Assembly (NCBI GenBank): GCA_014904985.1
Contig: MU128910.1
Coordinates: 617,049 to 681,048, forward strand
From: Hydnum rufescens UP504
Lineage: Eukaryota; Basidiomycota; Agaricomycetes; Cantharellales; Hydnaceae
Direction of reading: 5' to 3'
Length of the DNA stretch: 64,000 nucleotides
Of this stretch, positions 21,302 through 32,058 are shown in pieces. Each line of letters starts with the position of its first letter. The stretch's first letter is position 1. The notes beneath the pieces were generated by a model. The model was not told the origin of the DNA. It was given only the letters and a program-made list of their open reading frames with translations, and did no database searches. The position numbers and the translations under genes were made by a program.

Positions 21302-23650
21302 TCAATGTTTCTTCTCAGTCTCTTGATGCCACTTTGAAAGACCCCTCGCATCCAACCGTTGAGCGAGAACTTTGACAAACAAGTCATCAAGTGTCTTCTT
21401 GAGATTGAATTCTTCCTCGGCTAGTCGCTGTATTTCAGGGGAACTACAGAGTATTGCATTTTGCGCATGCGCAGCGTAGGCATCGGCACGACCACAAACA
21501 ATGAATGAGATAGAGTGGACATTGAAAGTCCCCATGTGTGACATCTCACCCATGAGGTTCTTCTTCTTCCGAAGAGATAAATTTGGCAAGTTTGGAGCCG
21601 TTGTAAGTGCGACATCATTGTCGACCTTTGAGCGTCGGCAAGCGTGCAGAGTTCCTCTTGCCAAGCCTCTAGACCTTCAGGATCATCCTCATATTGCCCC
21701 TTCTCCTTTGCATATTCAGCAGAGAGCTCAGCCTGCGAAACTAACAAAGACAGGGAGGACTGTTACTAGATACTCTCACGGATTTGGTTAAGAATTGGGT
21801 ATTTACGTTGCGGAAGCCCAGCTAATTTACGTCTTCGTGCATACCCATTAAAAGGGTTGGGCAAGCGCTTTGCGTGTATGGTACCTTCAAGGTTTGCAAG
21901 ACGACGAACCGTGGCAAGCGGGCGATTGTATTTTTCTGCTGTGACCACCAGAGTGCGATCAAAGGCGTCCGTTATGGCCCGTACCTCCTCCAGTAGCTCC
22001 ACAGGCAGTGGTCCTGTTTTGTATTGCTTCGTACGAGGGTTATTGTCAGCACTGCCTGCCTGCGACTCGTGGAGGATGTCATCATCTTCCTCTTCCTCAT
22101 CGAAATCATCATCCAGATCGGTGTCGGCGTCGGGACGGTTGTGGGAGACATTCGGCTCATTCTCGAAAGCCCTAGGCACCATCTGGTCATATCTGACTTC
22201 AAATGGGACTTCAATAGTGCCGGCGGGCTTCCTAGAGTGTAGGCCATGAGATAATGATGGCGGGGGCTCCCTCACTGTTGCTGCTGGCTTCGATGGCGGA
22301 CAGAGTGATGCGGGTGTGGCTATAAGAGGAGGGATTGGTGACTTCACAGCCGAGCGAGAACTTTGCATGGCGGATTTCCGTTCCACAGACCCAGATGCAG
22401 GAGACTGTCCACTGGAAAGAGAGAACAATTAGATACGATGGATTCAAAAACAGATGAATGAATAAACATACTCTATGGTGCGTGCAAGGGCCTTCCGCAA
22501 CTTCAAGATCTTGACCTCAAACTGTTCCAGATTGAGACCACGAGTCTCAGCAAAGAACGAAAGTCCCTCAATAATGCCCAGAGCACCACAACAACCCCGC
22601 CTCATCTCCTCGGCAAGACGGGAAACTGATACCCCTTGGAAAATGTGATTGAGGGTGCGATCAATGTACTCGCAATCCTCACTGGGGTCCTTCCCGCCAT
22701 CAGGCAAAGCCAATAAGATGGCGTGAACATCGGTGGCATCCCATACATGTAAGAAGTCCCCAGGACACGCCTCAGGAATGCTGGGAGGCAAACGAAGTGC
22801 TAACTCTCGTGCCTCATTAAGTAACTTGAGAGGATCATTGATTTTCCGCACTTCATCGAGTAGTTGGCTTGGCGTGTCAGATTGTGGTGAAGGAGGGGCG
22901 TCGTCCGATGAAATGTCGAAGACTGGAGACCGGAGGCGCATGGGTGGGACCTCGCCAGAAGTATTGAGCATGGAAACCAGCGCGTCCTCAGACTCAAAAC
23001 CCTCAAAGGCCTGAGATTGGTAATTGTTGCTGAAATTGGTGGTGTTGGAGGGAGAACCATACGCAACATCGTTATCTGCATGCAGCTGGCTCCCGCTCGT
23101 GAATATTTGAGATCGGGACAAAGGCTTCTGCTTAGAGGGAACTGATGGCTGAGGTTGCATCTCGACATATGCACGATTGGTCTGGGAAGTAGAAGGCGCT
23201 GAGGTGGAGGCGGAGGCGGTGATGCGAACATTGCCTTTGCGTCGTTTGACACCTGGAGGTCCAGACTTCTGGGTCTGCAAGGCGTAGCATGTCAGAACAA
23301 AATCGTGATAGGGAATCACTGAAACTTACGGTATTTGGCAACTCATCCTCATCTGAGGGCTGTTCATCAGATCCGTTGCGAATAGCCTTGCGTTTTCTGG
23401 CTCAGGTTTTCGAACGTATCTGTTTTGAGAAGCTGGAAGCCTGTACCAAGCAACACATAAGAAAGGATTGCCAATGACATGGGCAGATTAGCTGACATAC
23501 TTTCTCAGGTACCTCGCTCCCATCTGAGGATTCCTCCACCTCCGCGGACTCCTTGGCAACCTTGCGGCTTGTGAAGCGGGATTTTTGGTACGTTTTTGGC
23601 TTTTTAGCATTTGCTGAGGGTAGCGAAGAATGGCCGAGTGTAGATGACAT
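21302..23650 (-). CDS. Unknown multi-exon gene, paralogue of the 2971-5927 gene
   Basis: I do not recognise the family. The first ATG is at 23650 (MSSTLGHSSLPSA). Exons lie near 23650-23500, 23408-23330, 23284-22470, 22410-21812 and 21740-21302. The N-terminal half has Lys/Arg-rich and Ser-rich stretches and a helical segment around 22500-22850. An acidic run (DLDDDFDEEEEDDD) at about 22100 precedes a helical PVELLEEVRAITDAF region and the basic motif RLPNPFNGYARRRK near 21850. That motif parallels RRPNAWNSFQ in the other gene. The C-terminus is helical and charged. The frame between ELCTLADA and RSKVDNDVA needs one extra base near 21635, so a one-base deletion or assembly error is likely. 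Its flanking inverted repeats suggest element cargo. Confidence 0.5.
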
Positions 23651-23764
23651 TGTGAATCAGTACTCTAGCCGAGTCATTCAAGAATGGCTTCAGGAACTTC
23701 TCAGGCTCGAATACACGATACAATGGGTTGCTGGCAGGTGTGTATGTTTTGGTTCTTTGGTGTA

Positions 23765-23766
<2 letters not shown>

Positions 23767-23796
<30 letters not shown>

Positions 23797-23810
23797 GTTT
23801 TTTTGTTTGT
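23767..23810. repeat. Poly-T tract
   Basis: A near-continuous T run of about 40 bases upstream (minus-strand sense: poly-A) of the 21302-23650 gene. It may be a retroposition tail or a simple low-complexity tract. Confidence 0.6.
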
Positions 23811-23981
23811 TTAGGCCGGCTTAGATTAGAGTTGTGTGTGTGTCTAGTGTTTCGTCGACAATATGTTTAGGGCCGGCATGGATTAATTGGGTTTTATTTT
23901 ATTTTTTGTTCTTGTTCTTGTCTTTTCCTTTCTTCACCCTGTAATGCATGTGTACATAGATGTGGGAGTTGGAATGAAGAC

Positions 23982-24073
23982 AGCTACGGCCATAGGACTC
24001 TGAAAGCACCGCATCCCGTCTGATCTGCGCAGTTAAGCAGAGTGCCGCCTAGTTAGTACCACGGTGGGGGACC
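23982..24073 (+). rRNA. 5S rRNA, 3'-truncated copy
   Basis: ACGGCCATAGGACTCTGAAAG, CACCGCATCCCGTCTGATCTG and GTTAGTACCACGGTGGGGGA follow the basidiomycete 5S gene in order, including its internal promoter region. After GGGGGACC the match is lost, so the last about 25 bases that close the terminal stem are missing. It is a probable pseudogene. Confidence 0.88.
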
Positions 24074-24103
24074 CTCCTTGCCTTGTGACTTTGGCTTAAA
24101 GCT

Positions 24104-24174
24104 TTCTCATATTGAGTCCTCTTAGCAATCAGTCAGCTCACTCCTATTCCTCCTTCTCTGCACTTATGTAACTT
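24104..24174 (+). repeat. LTR family A fragment, cut by assembly gap
   Basis: TTTCTCATATTGAGTCCTCTTAGCAATCAGTC matches the interior of the plus-oriented LTR at 16600-16660. It continues into the run of N. Confidence 0.6.
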
Positions 24175-24199
24175 NNNNNNNNNNNNNNNNNNNNNNNNN
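24175..24199. other. Assembly gap (25 N)
   Basis: Twenty-five undetermined bases. The right inverted-repeat arm starts immediately after it, so the arm's inner end and possibly an LTR lie in the gap. Confidence 0.99.
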
Positions 24200-24482
24200 T
24201 GTGCTTCCTGGTTTTACTCTTGAACATCTCAGATAGAGAGGTGGGAAGTGGTGCTCCGAGCGCAGTCTACTCTCGTTTTGCAGAACTTAACAATCTCGAT
24301 CAAGTTGTCCTGACCAGCATTGCACAACCCAAACTGCCTCGTCTTGAGAGGTTCCTGGATTTTTTCTTGAACCTCTCAGATAGGGCATCTGGATATCTTT
24401 GCTGCTAGTGGCCTTTACACTCCCTCTGGATCCATATCCTTTCCACTTAACTCGATTCCCACTCTTTATCCTTTCCTCACCC
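24200..24482. repeat. Right arm of about 280-bp inverted repeat around the 21302-23650 gene
   Basis: It is the reverse complement of 20182-20457. It ends in CCTTTCCTCACCC, whose last eight bases are the left target duplication of the hAT-type element that starts at 24483. The left arm therefore serves as an approximate empty site for that insertion. Confidence 0.75.
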
Positions 24483-27400
24483 TAGGCTATTGCACAGGGT
24501 CCCCGCGGGGGAATTTAGGACCTCCCGCCCCGCGGGGTTGAAAACCCGCCCCCGTGACTCATGGGTGTAAAAGCCGCGGGATACAAGAAGGGGTTGAAAA
24601 ACCCGGGGGGACCCCGCGGGAACCCTGCAGGACAATGATCACAGTATTGATACCAGAGAATGACTGTAATTTGCTTGGGTGTGGTCCCTCAAGTTCCTTG
24701 TGCAATGTAGCAAGAGGGAGTGGCTGGAGGGAGAGGAGAGGAGTTGTGAGAGGGAATTACTTAGGAAGGATCAGGTCCTTGAATGAGATTGGCTGCCGAC
24801 TCTCCACAGAGCCAGTGATTCAAAACTAATGACACTAAGTACTTAGGTGGGAAGGGGCCAAAGGGCTCATACATTGGGACAGTCAGGGTGTTCATCTTCC
24901 ACTAATCTCACCATCCACATCTTCATCCTCAACCATAATCCAGAGATTCCAGGGCACCATGAATGTCTTGATCCTTTCAAAAGTCGGGTGATCATCAGAT
25001 TAATACACAGTAAAGACCTTGTGATGGGTTGAACATGGGCTTGAAGACTTCAGGGCAGATGTCACTATTTACAGAGTTGTGGGATAATGGATACATGGAG
25101 TTCAAACTGATTGGATAACGCGGAAACACGGAGGGGCTGATTGCCACACACCCGCTTCGGTGGGTGTGTGGCTCCGTATTTGAGGTCGCCTCGTTGTATT
25201 GGTTGCGAATAGTCGAGAGTTAGGGTCTTGGGTGGCTGCGCGCATGCCTGTATTTCGCCCGGGCCTTGCCCGTGGATTCTTTGGACGGGGGTTTTGCGGA
25301 GTGAGAAAATCTAGAATAGTGCGTATGTTAGTTTTAAAAAAATAACAAAAGCAACGCCAAAAGAGCAGCCGGGGCTGCTCTTTTGGTGTCGTTGTACACC
25401 CCGTAATAAAAAACACATACCTAATATTGCCACACACCCACTGAAGCGGGTGTGTGGCACCGTACTTGTTTCGTCGTCGTATGGGTTGTGGGTACTCGAG
25501 AGTCGGGGTCTTGGGTGGCTGTGCACTCCTGTGTTTCGTGGTGCGTTGTCTGTGCATTCTCCGGGTTGGGTTTCGCGGAGGGAGAAAGAATTAAATACGT
25601 TAGTAAAAAAAAAACACAAGCAACACCAAAAGAGCAGCTGGTGCTGCTCTTTTGGCGTTGTAATACACCCCATAATTTTAAACAACGGACCTAATACACC
25701 CACCGAAGTGGGTGTGGCGCCGTACTTGATTCGTCGTTGTAGGGGTTGGGGATACGTGAGGGTTGAGGTCCTGGGTGGCTGCGCGCACGCCCGTATTTCG
25801 CCCGGGCCTTGTCCGCGGATTCTTTGGATGGGGGTTTCGTGGAGTGAGAAAACCTAGAATAGCGCGTATGTTAGTTTAAAAAAAAAAACAAAAGCAACGC
25901 CAAAAGAGCAGCCGGGCTGCTCTTTTGGCGTCGTCGTACACCCCATAATAAAAAACACATACCTAATATTGCCACACACCCGCTTTGGCGGGTGTGTGGC
26001 GCTGTACTCATTTCGTCATCATATGGGTTGTGGGCACTCGAGAGTCAGGGTCTTGGGTGGCTGCGCACTCCTGTATTTCATGGTGCATTGTCTGTGCATT
26101 CTCCGGATCGGGTTTTGCGGAGGGAGAAAGAACCTAGAATAATTAAATATGTTAGTAAAAAAAAAAATACCATAAGCAATGCCAAAAGAGCAGCTGGTGC
26201 TGCTCTTTTGGCATCGTAATACACCCCGTAATTTAAAAAAACTGACCTAATACACCCACCGAAGTGGGTGTGGCACCGTACTTGATTCGTCGTTGTAGGG
26301 GTTGAGGATACGCGAAGGTTGAGGTCTTGGGTGGCTGCGCGCACCCCCGTATTTCACCCTCGGCGCATAATTCGACTGGGGTTTCGCGGAGGGAGAAAGG
26401 ATCTAGAATAACAAATTTGTTAGTAAAAAAAAACAACACAAGCAATGCCAAAAGAGCAGCTGTTGCTGCTCTTTTGGCGTCGCCGTACACCCCAGATAGA
26501 AAACTTACCTAATAGTGCCACACACCCGCTGCGGCGGGTGTGTGGCACCATCTCGTGCTTGCTTCAGCTTAGTAGAGTAGAATCGGACGAGATTCAACGC
26601 TGGCGATTGCCGGTCTCAAAAAAGTGCCCAAGTAGGGGCAGTACAAGGCTCATATAAATAGATAATAGATACCTACACATAGAATACTAAATAATACATA
26701 TTTAGTATTATTCTATGTGTATCTATTATCTATTTATATGAGCCTTGTACTGCCCCTACTTGGGCGCTTTTTTGAGGCCGCAATCGCCGGCGTTGAATCT
26801 CGTCTGATTCTACTCTACTAAGGCCACCTGAAGCAAGCACGAGATGGTGCCACACACCCACCGCAGCGGGTGTGTGGCACTATTAGGTAAGTTTTTTATC
26901 TGGGGTGTACGGCGACGCCAAAAGAGCAGCAACAGCTGCTCTTTTGGCATTGCTTGTGTTGTTTTTTTTTTACTAACAAATTTGTTATTCTAGATCCTTT
27001 CTCCCTCCGCGAAACCCCAGTCGAATTATGTGCCGAGGGTGAAATACGGGGCGCGCGCAGCCACCCAAGACCTCAACCTTCGCGTATCCTCAACCCTACA
27101 ACGACGAATCAAGTACGGCGCCACACCCACTTCGGTGGGTGTATTAGGTCAGTTTTTTTAAATTACGGGGTGTATTACGACGCCAAAAGAGCAGCACCAG
27201 CTGCTCTTTTGGCATTGCTTATGGTATTTTTTTTACTAACATATTTAATTATTCTAGGTTCTTTCTCCCTCCGCGAAACCCGATCCGGAGAATGCACAGA
27301 CAATGCACCACGAAATACAGGAGTGCGCAGCCACCCAAGACCCCGACTCTCGAGTGCCCACAACCCATACGACGACGAAACGAGTACGGTGCCACACACC

Positions 27401-28802
27401 CGCTTTGGCGGGTATGTGGCAATATTAGGTATGTGTTTTTTTATTATGGGGTGTACGACAATGCCAAAAGAGCAGCCCCGGCTGCTCTTTTGGTGTTGCT
27501 TTTATTTTTTTTTTTAAACTAACATACGCGCTATTCTAGGTTTTTCTCACTCTGCGAAACCCTCATCCAAAGAATCCGCGGACAAGGCTCGGGCGAAATA
27601 CGGGCGTGTGCGCAGCCACCCAGGACCTCAACCCTCGCGTATCCCCAACCCCTACAATGACAAATCAAGTACGGCGCCACACACCCACTTCGGTGGGTGT
27701 ATTAGGTCCATTTTTTAAAATTATGGGGTGTATTACAACGCCAAAAGAGCAGCACCAGCTGCTCTTTTGGCGTTGCTTGTGTTATTTTTTTTTACTAATG
27801 TATTTAATTACTCTAGGTTCTTTCTCCCTCCACGAAACCCAACCCGGAGAATGCACAGACAACGCACCACGAAACACAGGAGTGCGCAGCCACCCAAGAC
27901 CCCGACTCTCGAGTACCCACAACCCATACGATGGCGAAACAAGTACGGTGCCACACACCCACTTCGGCGGTGTGTGGCAATATTAGGTATGTGTTTTTTA
28001 TTACGGGGTGTACAATGACACCAAAAGAGCAGCCCCAGCTGCTCTTTTGGTGTTGCTTTTGTTATTTTTTTAAAACTAACATACGCACTATTCTAGATTT
28101 TCTCACTCCGCAAAACCCCCATCCAAAGAATCCACGGCAAGGCCCGCAAATACAGGCATGCATGCAGCCACCCAAGACCTAACTCTCGGACTATTCGCAA
28201 CCAATACAATGAGGCGGCCTCAATACGAGCCACACACCCGAAGCGGGTGTGTGGCAATATTAGGTGTGTGTTTGGTTTTTATACAGTGTGTACCATGGTG
28301 CCAAAAGAGCAGCACTAGCTGCTCTTTTGGCATTGCTTGTGTTCTTTTTTACTAACCTATTTATTATTATAGGTCCTCTCTCCCTCTGCACAACCCCACC
28401 TGAAGAATGCCACCCAAGACCCCAACCCTGAGTATCAATGACGAAATACATATTGGTGCCACACCCACTTCGGCGGGGTGTGGCAACATTCAGTTACTTT
28501 TATATTATGGTGCTCTTTTGTTGAATTTTTTTTCCTTACTAATGTAAATGTGTCTATAATAATAATAAAATTAAATAAAATAATTGTTACCTAACAGGGA
28601 CAGGAGATATGAATTTTGATGTTGAGATGATACATCCACTTACAGCCTCTGGTGGTTTCAAAACCCGCCTGCATATTCCCGGGGATGGCGGGTTCTTGGT
28701 GGGTTTTTAGGCACGGGATCCACATTGGTACTCCCACCCCACAGGGATTTCCCCCGCGGGGTTCAAAACCCGCGGGTTTTGAAAACCCCGTGCAATAGCC
28801 TA
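24483..28802. mobile_element. 4320-bp non-autonomous hAT-type fold-back element
   Basis: Terminal inverted repeats begin TAGGCTATTGCAC on both ends, followed by CCCGCGGGG-rich subterminal repeats. Perfect 8-bp direct repeats CCTCACCC flank it (24475-24482 and 28803-28810). An 8-bp duplication with short inverted ends is typical of hAT transposition. There is no transposase inside. The interior is mostly a long imperfect palindrome of tandem hairpin modules (25125-28265), the architecture known from fold-back transposons. Mobilisation would need a transposase in trans. A related hAT may be represented by the fragments at 16930 and 29844, but their ends differ. Confidence 0.85.
25125..28500. 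repeat. Palindromic array 2 of intron-like/exon-like hairpin modules
   Basis: The centre is at about 26695-26705. The left arm (25125-26695) is the reverse complement of the right arm (26705-28265) with several percent divergence; one more unit lies at 28265-28500. On the plus strand of the right arm, GT...AG segments are at 26887-26993, 27148-27257, 27429-27539, 27706-27816, 27987-28096 and 28264-28372 (107-111 bp). Each has CTAAC or CTAAT about 15-20 bases before its TAG and a central hairpin CAAAAGAGCAGC..GCTGCTCTTTTG. Exon-like parts are 154, 171, 166, 170 and 167 bp and end with CACACCCGC..GCGGGTGTG. Spliced, one frame is open from 26994 across four junctions to about 28180. Expression is unproven. 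Confidence 0.75.
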
Positions 28803-28810
28803 CCTCACCC

Positions 28811-29843
28811 AACTGGGCTTCTGAGGAGTCCAACCAATTGTTGAACAAATCTTTAGAACAAGGGCTTAACCTCAGCAGATCGTAGCAACAAGGCTACTCT
28901 ACTGCTTACAGTACCCCATTCCCATTCAAGTCATCTGCAAAGGATTCACCCCCGCACATATCTTCATTACAATTCATAGACTAACCCAAAGTATATTTCC
29001 ACACCAAGGGCCTAATCCATCTGATTTGGTGCACAAGCATAGTTCTATTTGGACTTTGTGAGGATGAGGTCAATCAAAGACAATATATTCTCAATCTTCT
29101 AAAGAGTTGAGGTTACAAGATGTATCTACTTATATACTAAAAGGTTAAAGGGATTTTATTGAAGAAGGTGGTGCAATATATGGAATGATGACATGTGGAG
29201 GTGGTGCAATATAAATAATGGGACAACAAGGAGTAGCTGTCATGTGATCATGGGGGAGTCATGGTTATCTTGCATATGTGATTGAGGTCATGACATTAAT
29301 CCAAGTATTAATATGTATTTTGTCCAGAAGCAGTGGAATGGATTAAGGATGTGGTCTGCTGTCTGCACTCTTTTTGCCCATCCCACTTAAGATTCTGTTG
29401 CTGACTTTTGGGTTAATTCAGCTCACAAAGTATCATATCATAGTGAATACCAGGCCCTCATTTGTAGGCACAGCCTCCAAACTCTCCCAGTCCACACATA
29501 TCAAGCTCAGTCTCATTAGGGGGTTTCAGGCTAGAAGAATTTGCCTGGAATTGAGGCTGGAATCAGAGTTGGAATCTGCAGGAATCAAGTTCTGATTCCA
29601 GCTGCAGTTCCAGCTCTGAGGCTTGAATTGACCTGGAATTGTGATTCCAGCATTAAGAACATCATCCAGAATATTTTCTGTCTCTGAAAATAGCCTCCCA
29701 GGCACACACCACAGGCAAGCAGGTCTGTTTTCACCTTCTGAGCTCAATTTATACCAATTCCAGGTAAAGTCTTCTAGCCCATTGACACAGATGATGACTT
29801 TAATACTGGAGAACTGAGTATTGATCAAGAATACAAGGTCTAT
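28811..29843. other. No gene; repeat debris including an LTR family A fragment
   Basis: TTCTCAATCTTCTAAAGAGTTGAGG and CTACTTATATACTA at 29085-29140, continuing to about 29290, match LTR family A (minus orientation). The stretch 29535-29720 is rich in short inverted GGAAT/ATTCC motifs and may be a MITE. No coding region is supported. Confidence 0.5.
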
Positions 29844-30305
29844 ATGGTTCACTTGTGGCATACCCTGACACACTCCCAGAAACCTATACTTACCTTTTGG
29901 CAGGTTTGTACAAGTCGAGTTCTATTTGGCCATATGTTCACTTCATATTTCCATGGGAGCATGAGCACACTCCTGACATGGTTCCAAATGGCTATGGATT
30001 ACCTTCCAATCCAAGCCTCTTCAGTTCCATGTGAGCAGGTCTTCTCCTCAAGTTCCGAAACAATGATGAAAAGACACAGCCACCTCAAACCTGACATAAT
30101 GGAGGGGCTCCAGATGCTCAAATTTATGCTGAAGAAAGAGTAACTAAACTTTACGAAAGGTTGGAAGACTCCGGTGGCCAACATGATGGTTGATCTGGAC
30201 AATGGGGGTGACATGCTTCAAGATATATTGAACACTGCACCCATGGAGATCAATGAGGTGTTGGAATGTCTTATGGACCATGAGGATTTAATCGCCGATG
30301 AGTAG
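29844..30305 (+). pseudogene. hAT transposase C-terminal dimerisation region, fragment
   Basis: DYLPIQASSVPCEQVFSSSS and KPDIMEGLQMLKFMLKK are diagnostic of the hAT C-terminal dimerisation domain. The frame stops at TAA at 30141, but the same frame continues with LNFTKGW and runs to a second stop at 30303. One base (for example a C to T change in a CAA codon) can explain the internal stop. The N-terminal and core domains are missing. This may be the other end of the element whose core is at 16930-17951. Confidence 0.82.
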
Positions 30306-30349
30306 ACAAATATGATCATGTACATAGGTATATACAAAGCCCCGTATCG

Positions 30350-30470
30350 TGGCTTGAGTCTCCGAGTCTAAGTCGAGTCCTCAATTCGACTTGGCTTCGG
30401 CGATAAGCCAAGTCCTTTGGAAGTCACCCGAAGTCGAGCCAAGTCGACTAGAGATAATGCTGGCAATACT
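30350..30470. repeat. Possible hAT terminal/subterminal repeats
   Basis: Inverted GTCGAGTCC / TTCGACTTGGC and AAGTCGAGCCAAGTCGAC motifs follow the transposase C-terminus. They resemble, in opposite orientation, the motif cluster at 16838-16925. Confidence 0.4.
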
Positions 30471-30573
30471 TCCGTAATCGGATGGAAACAAGCTCGGGGC
30501 CCGTATCTACTGACAACCACCTGCATATTCTTGTACAGTACTCTGCCCCTCCTTAGAACCCGCCTCTCACTCC

Positions 30574-31262
30574 ATGTTCTCAGTGTTCGTCCATGGCTTG
30601 CTGTCATTCGTTGTACTCGCAAACGCTACTTCTGACCTCTCTGCGTCCTTTCGCCGAAGCGATACTGGCATAACTCTCGTTCAGTGCGAAGTCGTGAGAT
30701 TGACATGGACCGAGGGTGTCCCTCCTTACAATGTCACTGTCCTCGATGGACAGACAGTCATGTACGTGCCCCTGGTTTCTACAACACCCACGGCTAAACT
30801 GTGCTTTATGATCTCTCACAGTGAGAGTGTAGCATCGCGGGCCAATTCGTTGGGCTACATGGTCACCCCTGGTCCTGGAAGCCAGCTTTCATTCGTTCTA
30901 ATCGATTCCACTGGCACCACCAGCGCAGGAGGGCCGGTGAATTGCATTCGTCAGGTTTCTTCATAATCACCAACAAGCGCTGACCCTGTATTCCGATCTA
31001 GTTCCTCGTCGTAGCTGGCTCCGATGTATGGTGCGTGAGACACTTGCCCTCTCCGCTCCTTCCCCATTCGCCTTCTTCATCGACGTCCAATTCGCACATG
31101 ACCTCTTCAATAACCACCTCATCTTCGAGCTCGACCACCCAATCTTCATCGTCAACCTCTTCCTCTCTCAGTTCATCCTGGTCCCCATCTCCTTCACCGC
31201 ACTCCCTCTCAGCGGTCAAGCCGGTCCCCCGAGGGGGCATGTGTCCCCTGCCAGCAAGGTGA
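30574..31262 (+). CDS. Small secreted Ser-rich protein with Knh1/Kre9-like Ig-type domain
   Basis: Two exons, 30574-30954 and 31002-31262, with a 47-bp GT-AG intron give 213 residues. Residues 1-20 form a hydrophobic signal peptide (MFSVFVHGLLSFVVLANA). Residues 30-115 carry LTWTEGVPPYNVTVLDG and LSFVLIDSTGTT, the pattern of a family common in agaricomycetes with an Ig-like fold, often at the cell surface. The C-terminal half is Ser/Thr-rich (about residues 145-190), as in heavily O-mannosylated wall proteins. I see no clear GPI signal or membrane helix, so either the protein is free or a further exon was missed. A specific role is unknown. Confidence 0.7.
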
Positions 31263-32058
31263 TCCTGGTACCAGAGTCATACCCGTAAGCCTTCTCGTCC
31301 GTCAACCCAGATCATCAAAATCCATCATCACCATTCGTGTTTCTAGTGCGGGGCGCATGCCCTATCATCCCCGGTCCCCCTGGAGCTCTCGTTATCGCCA
31401 GGTGGCTGCATCACATCCCAGAGCGCTCTGAGGGCGCCCCTCGCCTCGCCTCACTTTCGGCATTGTCTTGCCTCGGCGTTATTGACGGAATTTGATTGAT
31501 TCTTTCGCTGTTCCGCCACCGCACTTGGTCGTGTGAGTGGGCCAATACTTTGTCCGCGCACTGTGGTCCTTCTCTGCCCGTTCCATTCCTTGACCACTAT
31601 CGCCCTCTCTTGCATTTTCGCGCATTACGATATTCTTTATTCTCCTTGTTTGATTAGGCGCTGGAAGTCTATCCCGTTATCTGTGTTTCGGGGATTCGGG
31701 GATTGTGGGTGCACTGACAATGAAATCTGTTGTATTCCAGCAAACAAGAAAGACATTTGAAAAGACGAGGAAAGAAGAACCAAGATGCTGATGACTGTCT
31801 CACGCAGTGGTTTATAACAGTATAGGCTCTTGGCTGTATACATGACTATTGTGTCCACAATGATGGGCTTGTACTTTGCTTGGTGCGCCAATGAGCGGCA
31901 TTGAAGTGGGATACGGGTTTGACGAGGGAGAGAGAGAACAAGTGGAATAGCAAGACCGAAATAAAGGATGGAAGATATGAGGTAGATGATGGATATATTA
32001 TGAAAGGGGCGATCAGTGAGAGCATACAGGTGACGTAAACGCGGCGGGACTACATAGA
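31263..32058. other. No recognisable gene
   Basis: The spacer lies between the secreted-protein gene and the convergent cyclophilin gene. A minus frame at 31637-32062 has hydrophobic stretches but no recognisable domain and no supporting splice or homology evidence. It likely holds the 3' untranslated regions of both genes. Confidence 0.4.

Noticed and set aside
26954..27517. Unspliced 187-codon frame through the module array
   Set aside because: It reads through the intron-like hairpin segments and poly-T stretches; all three frames are nearly open here, so openness alone is weak evidence.
25125..28265. Palindrome as a sequencing or assembly artefact (inverted chimera)
   Set aside because: The arms differ by many substitutions and small indels, and the element has proper ends and an 8-bp target duplication, so a simple artefact is unlikely.
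25125..28500. CRISPR-like array because of regularly spaced palindromes
   Set aside because: The unit is about 280 bp, the spacers are themselves near-identical, and the host is eukaryotic. It is a tandem TE-type repeat, not a CRISPR.
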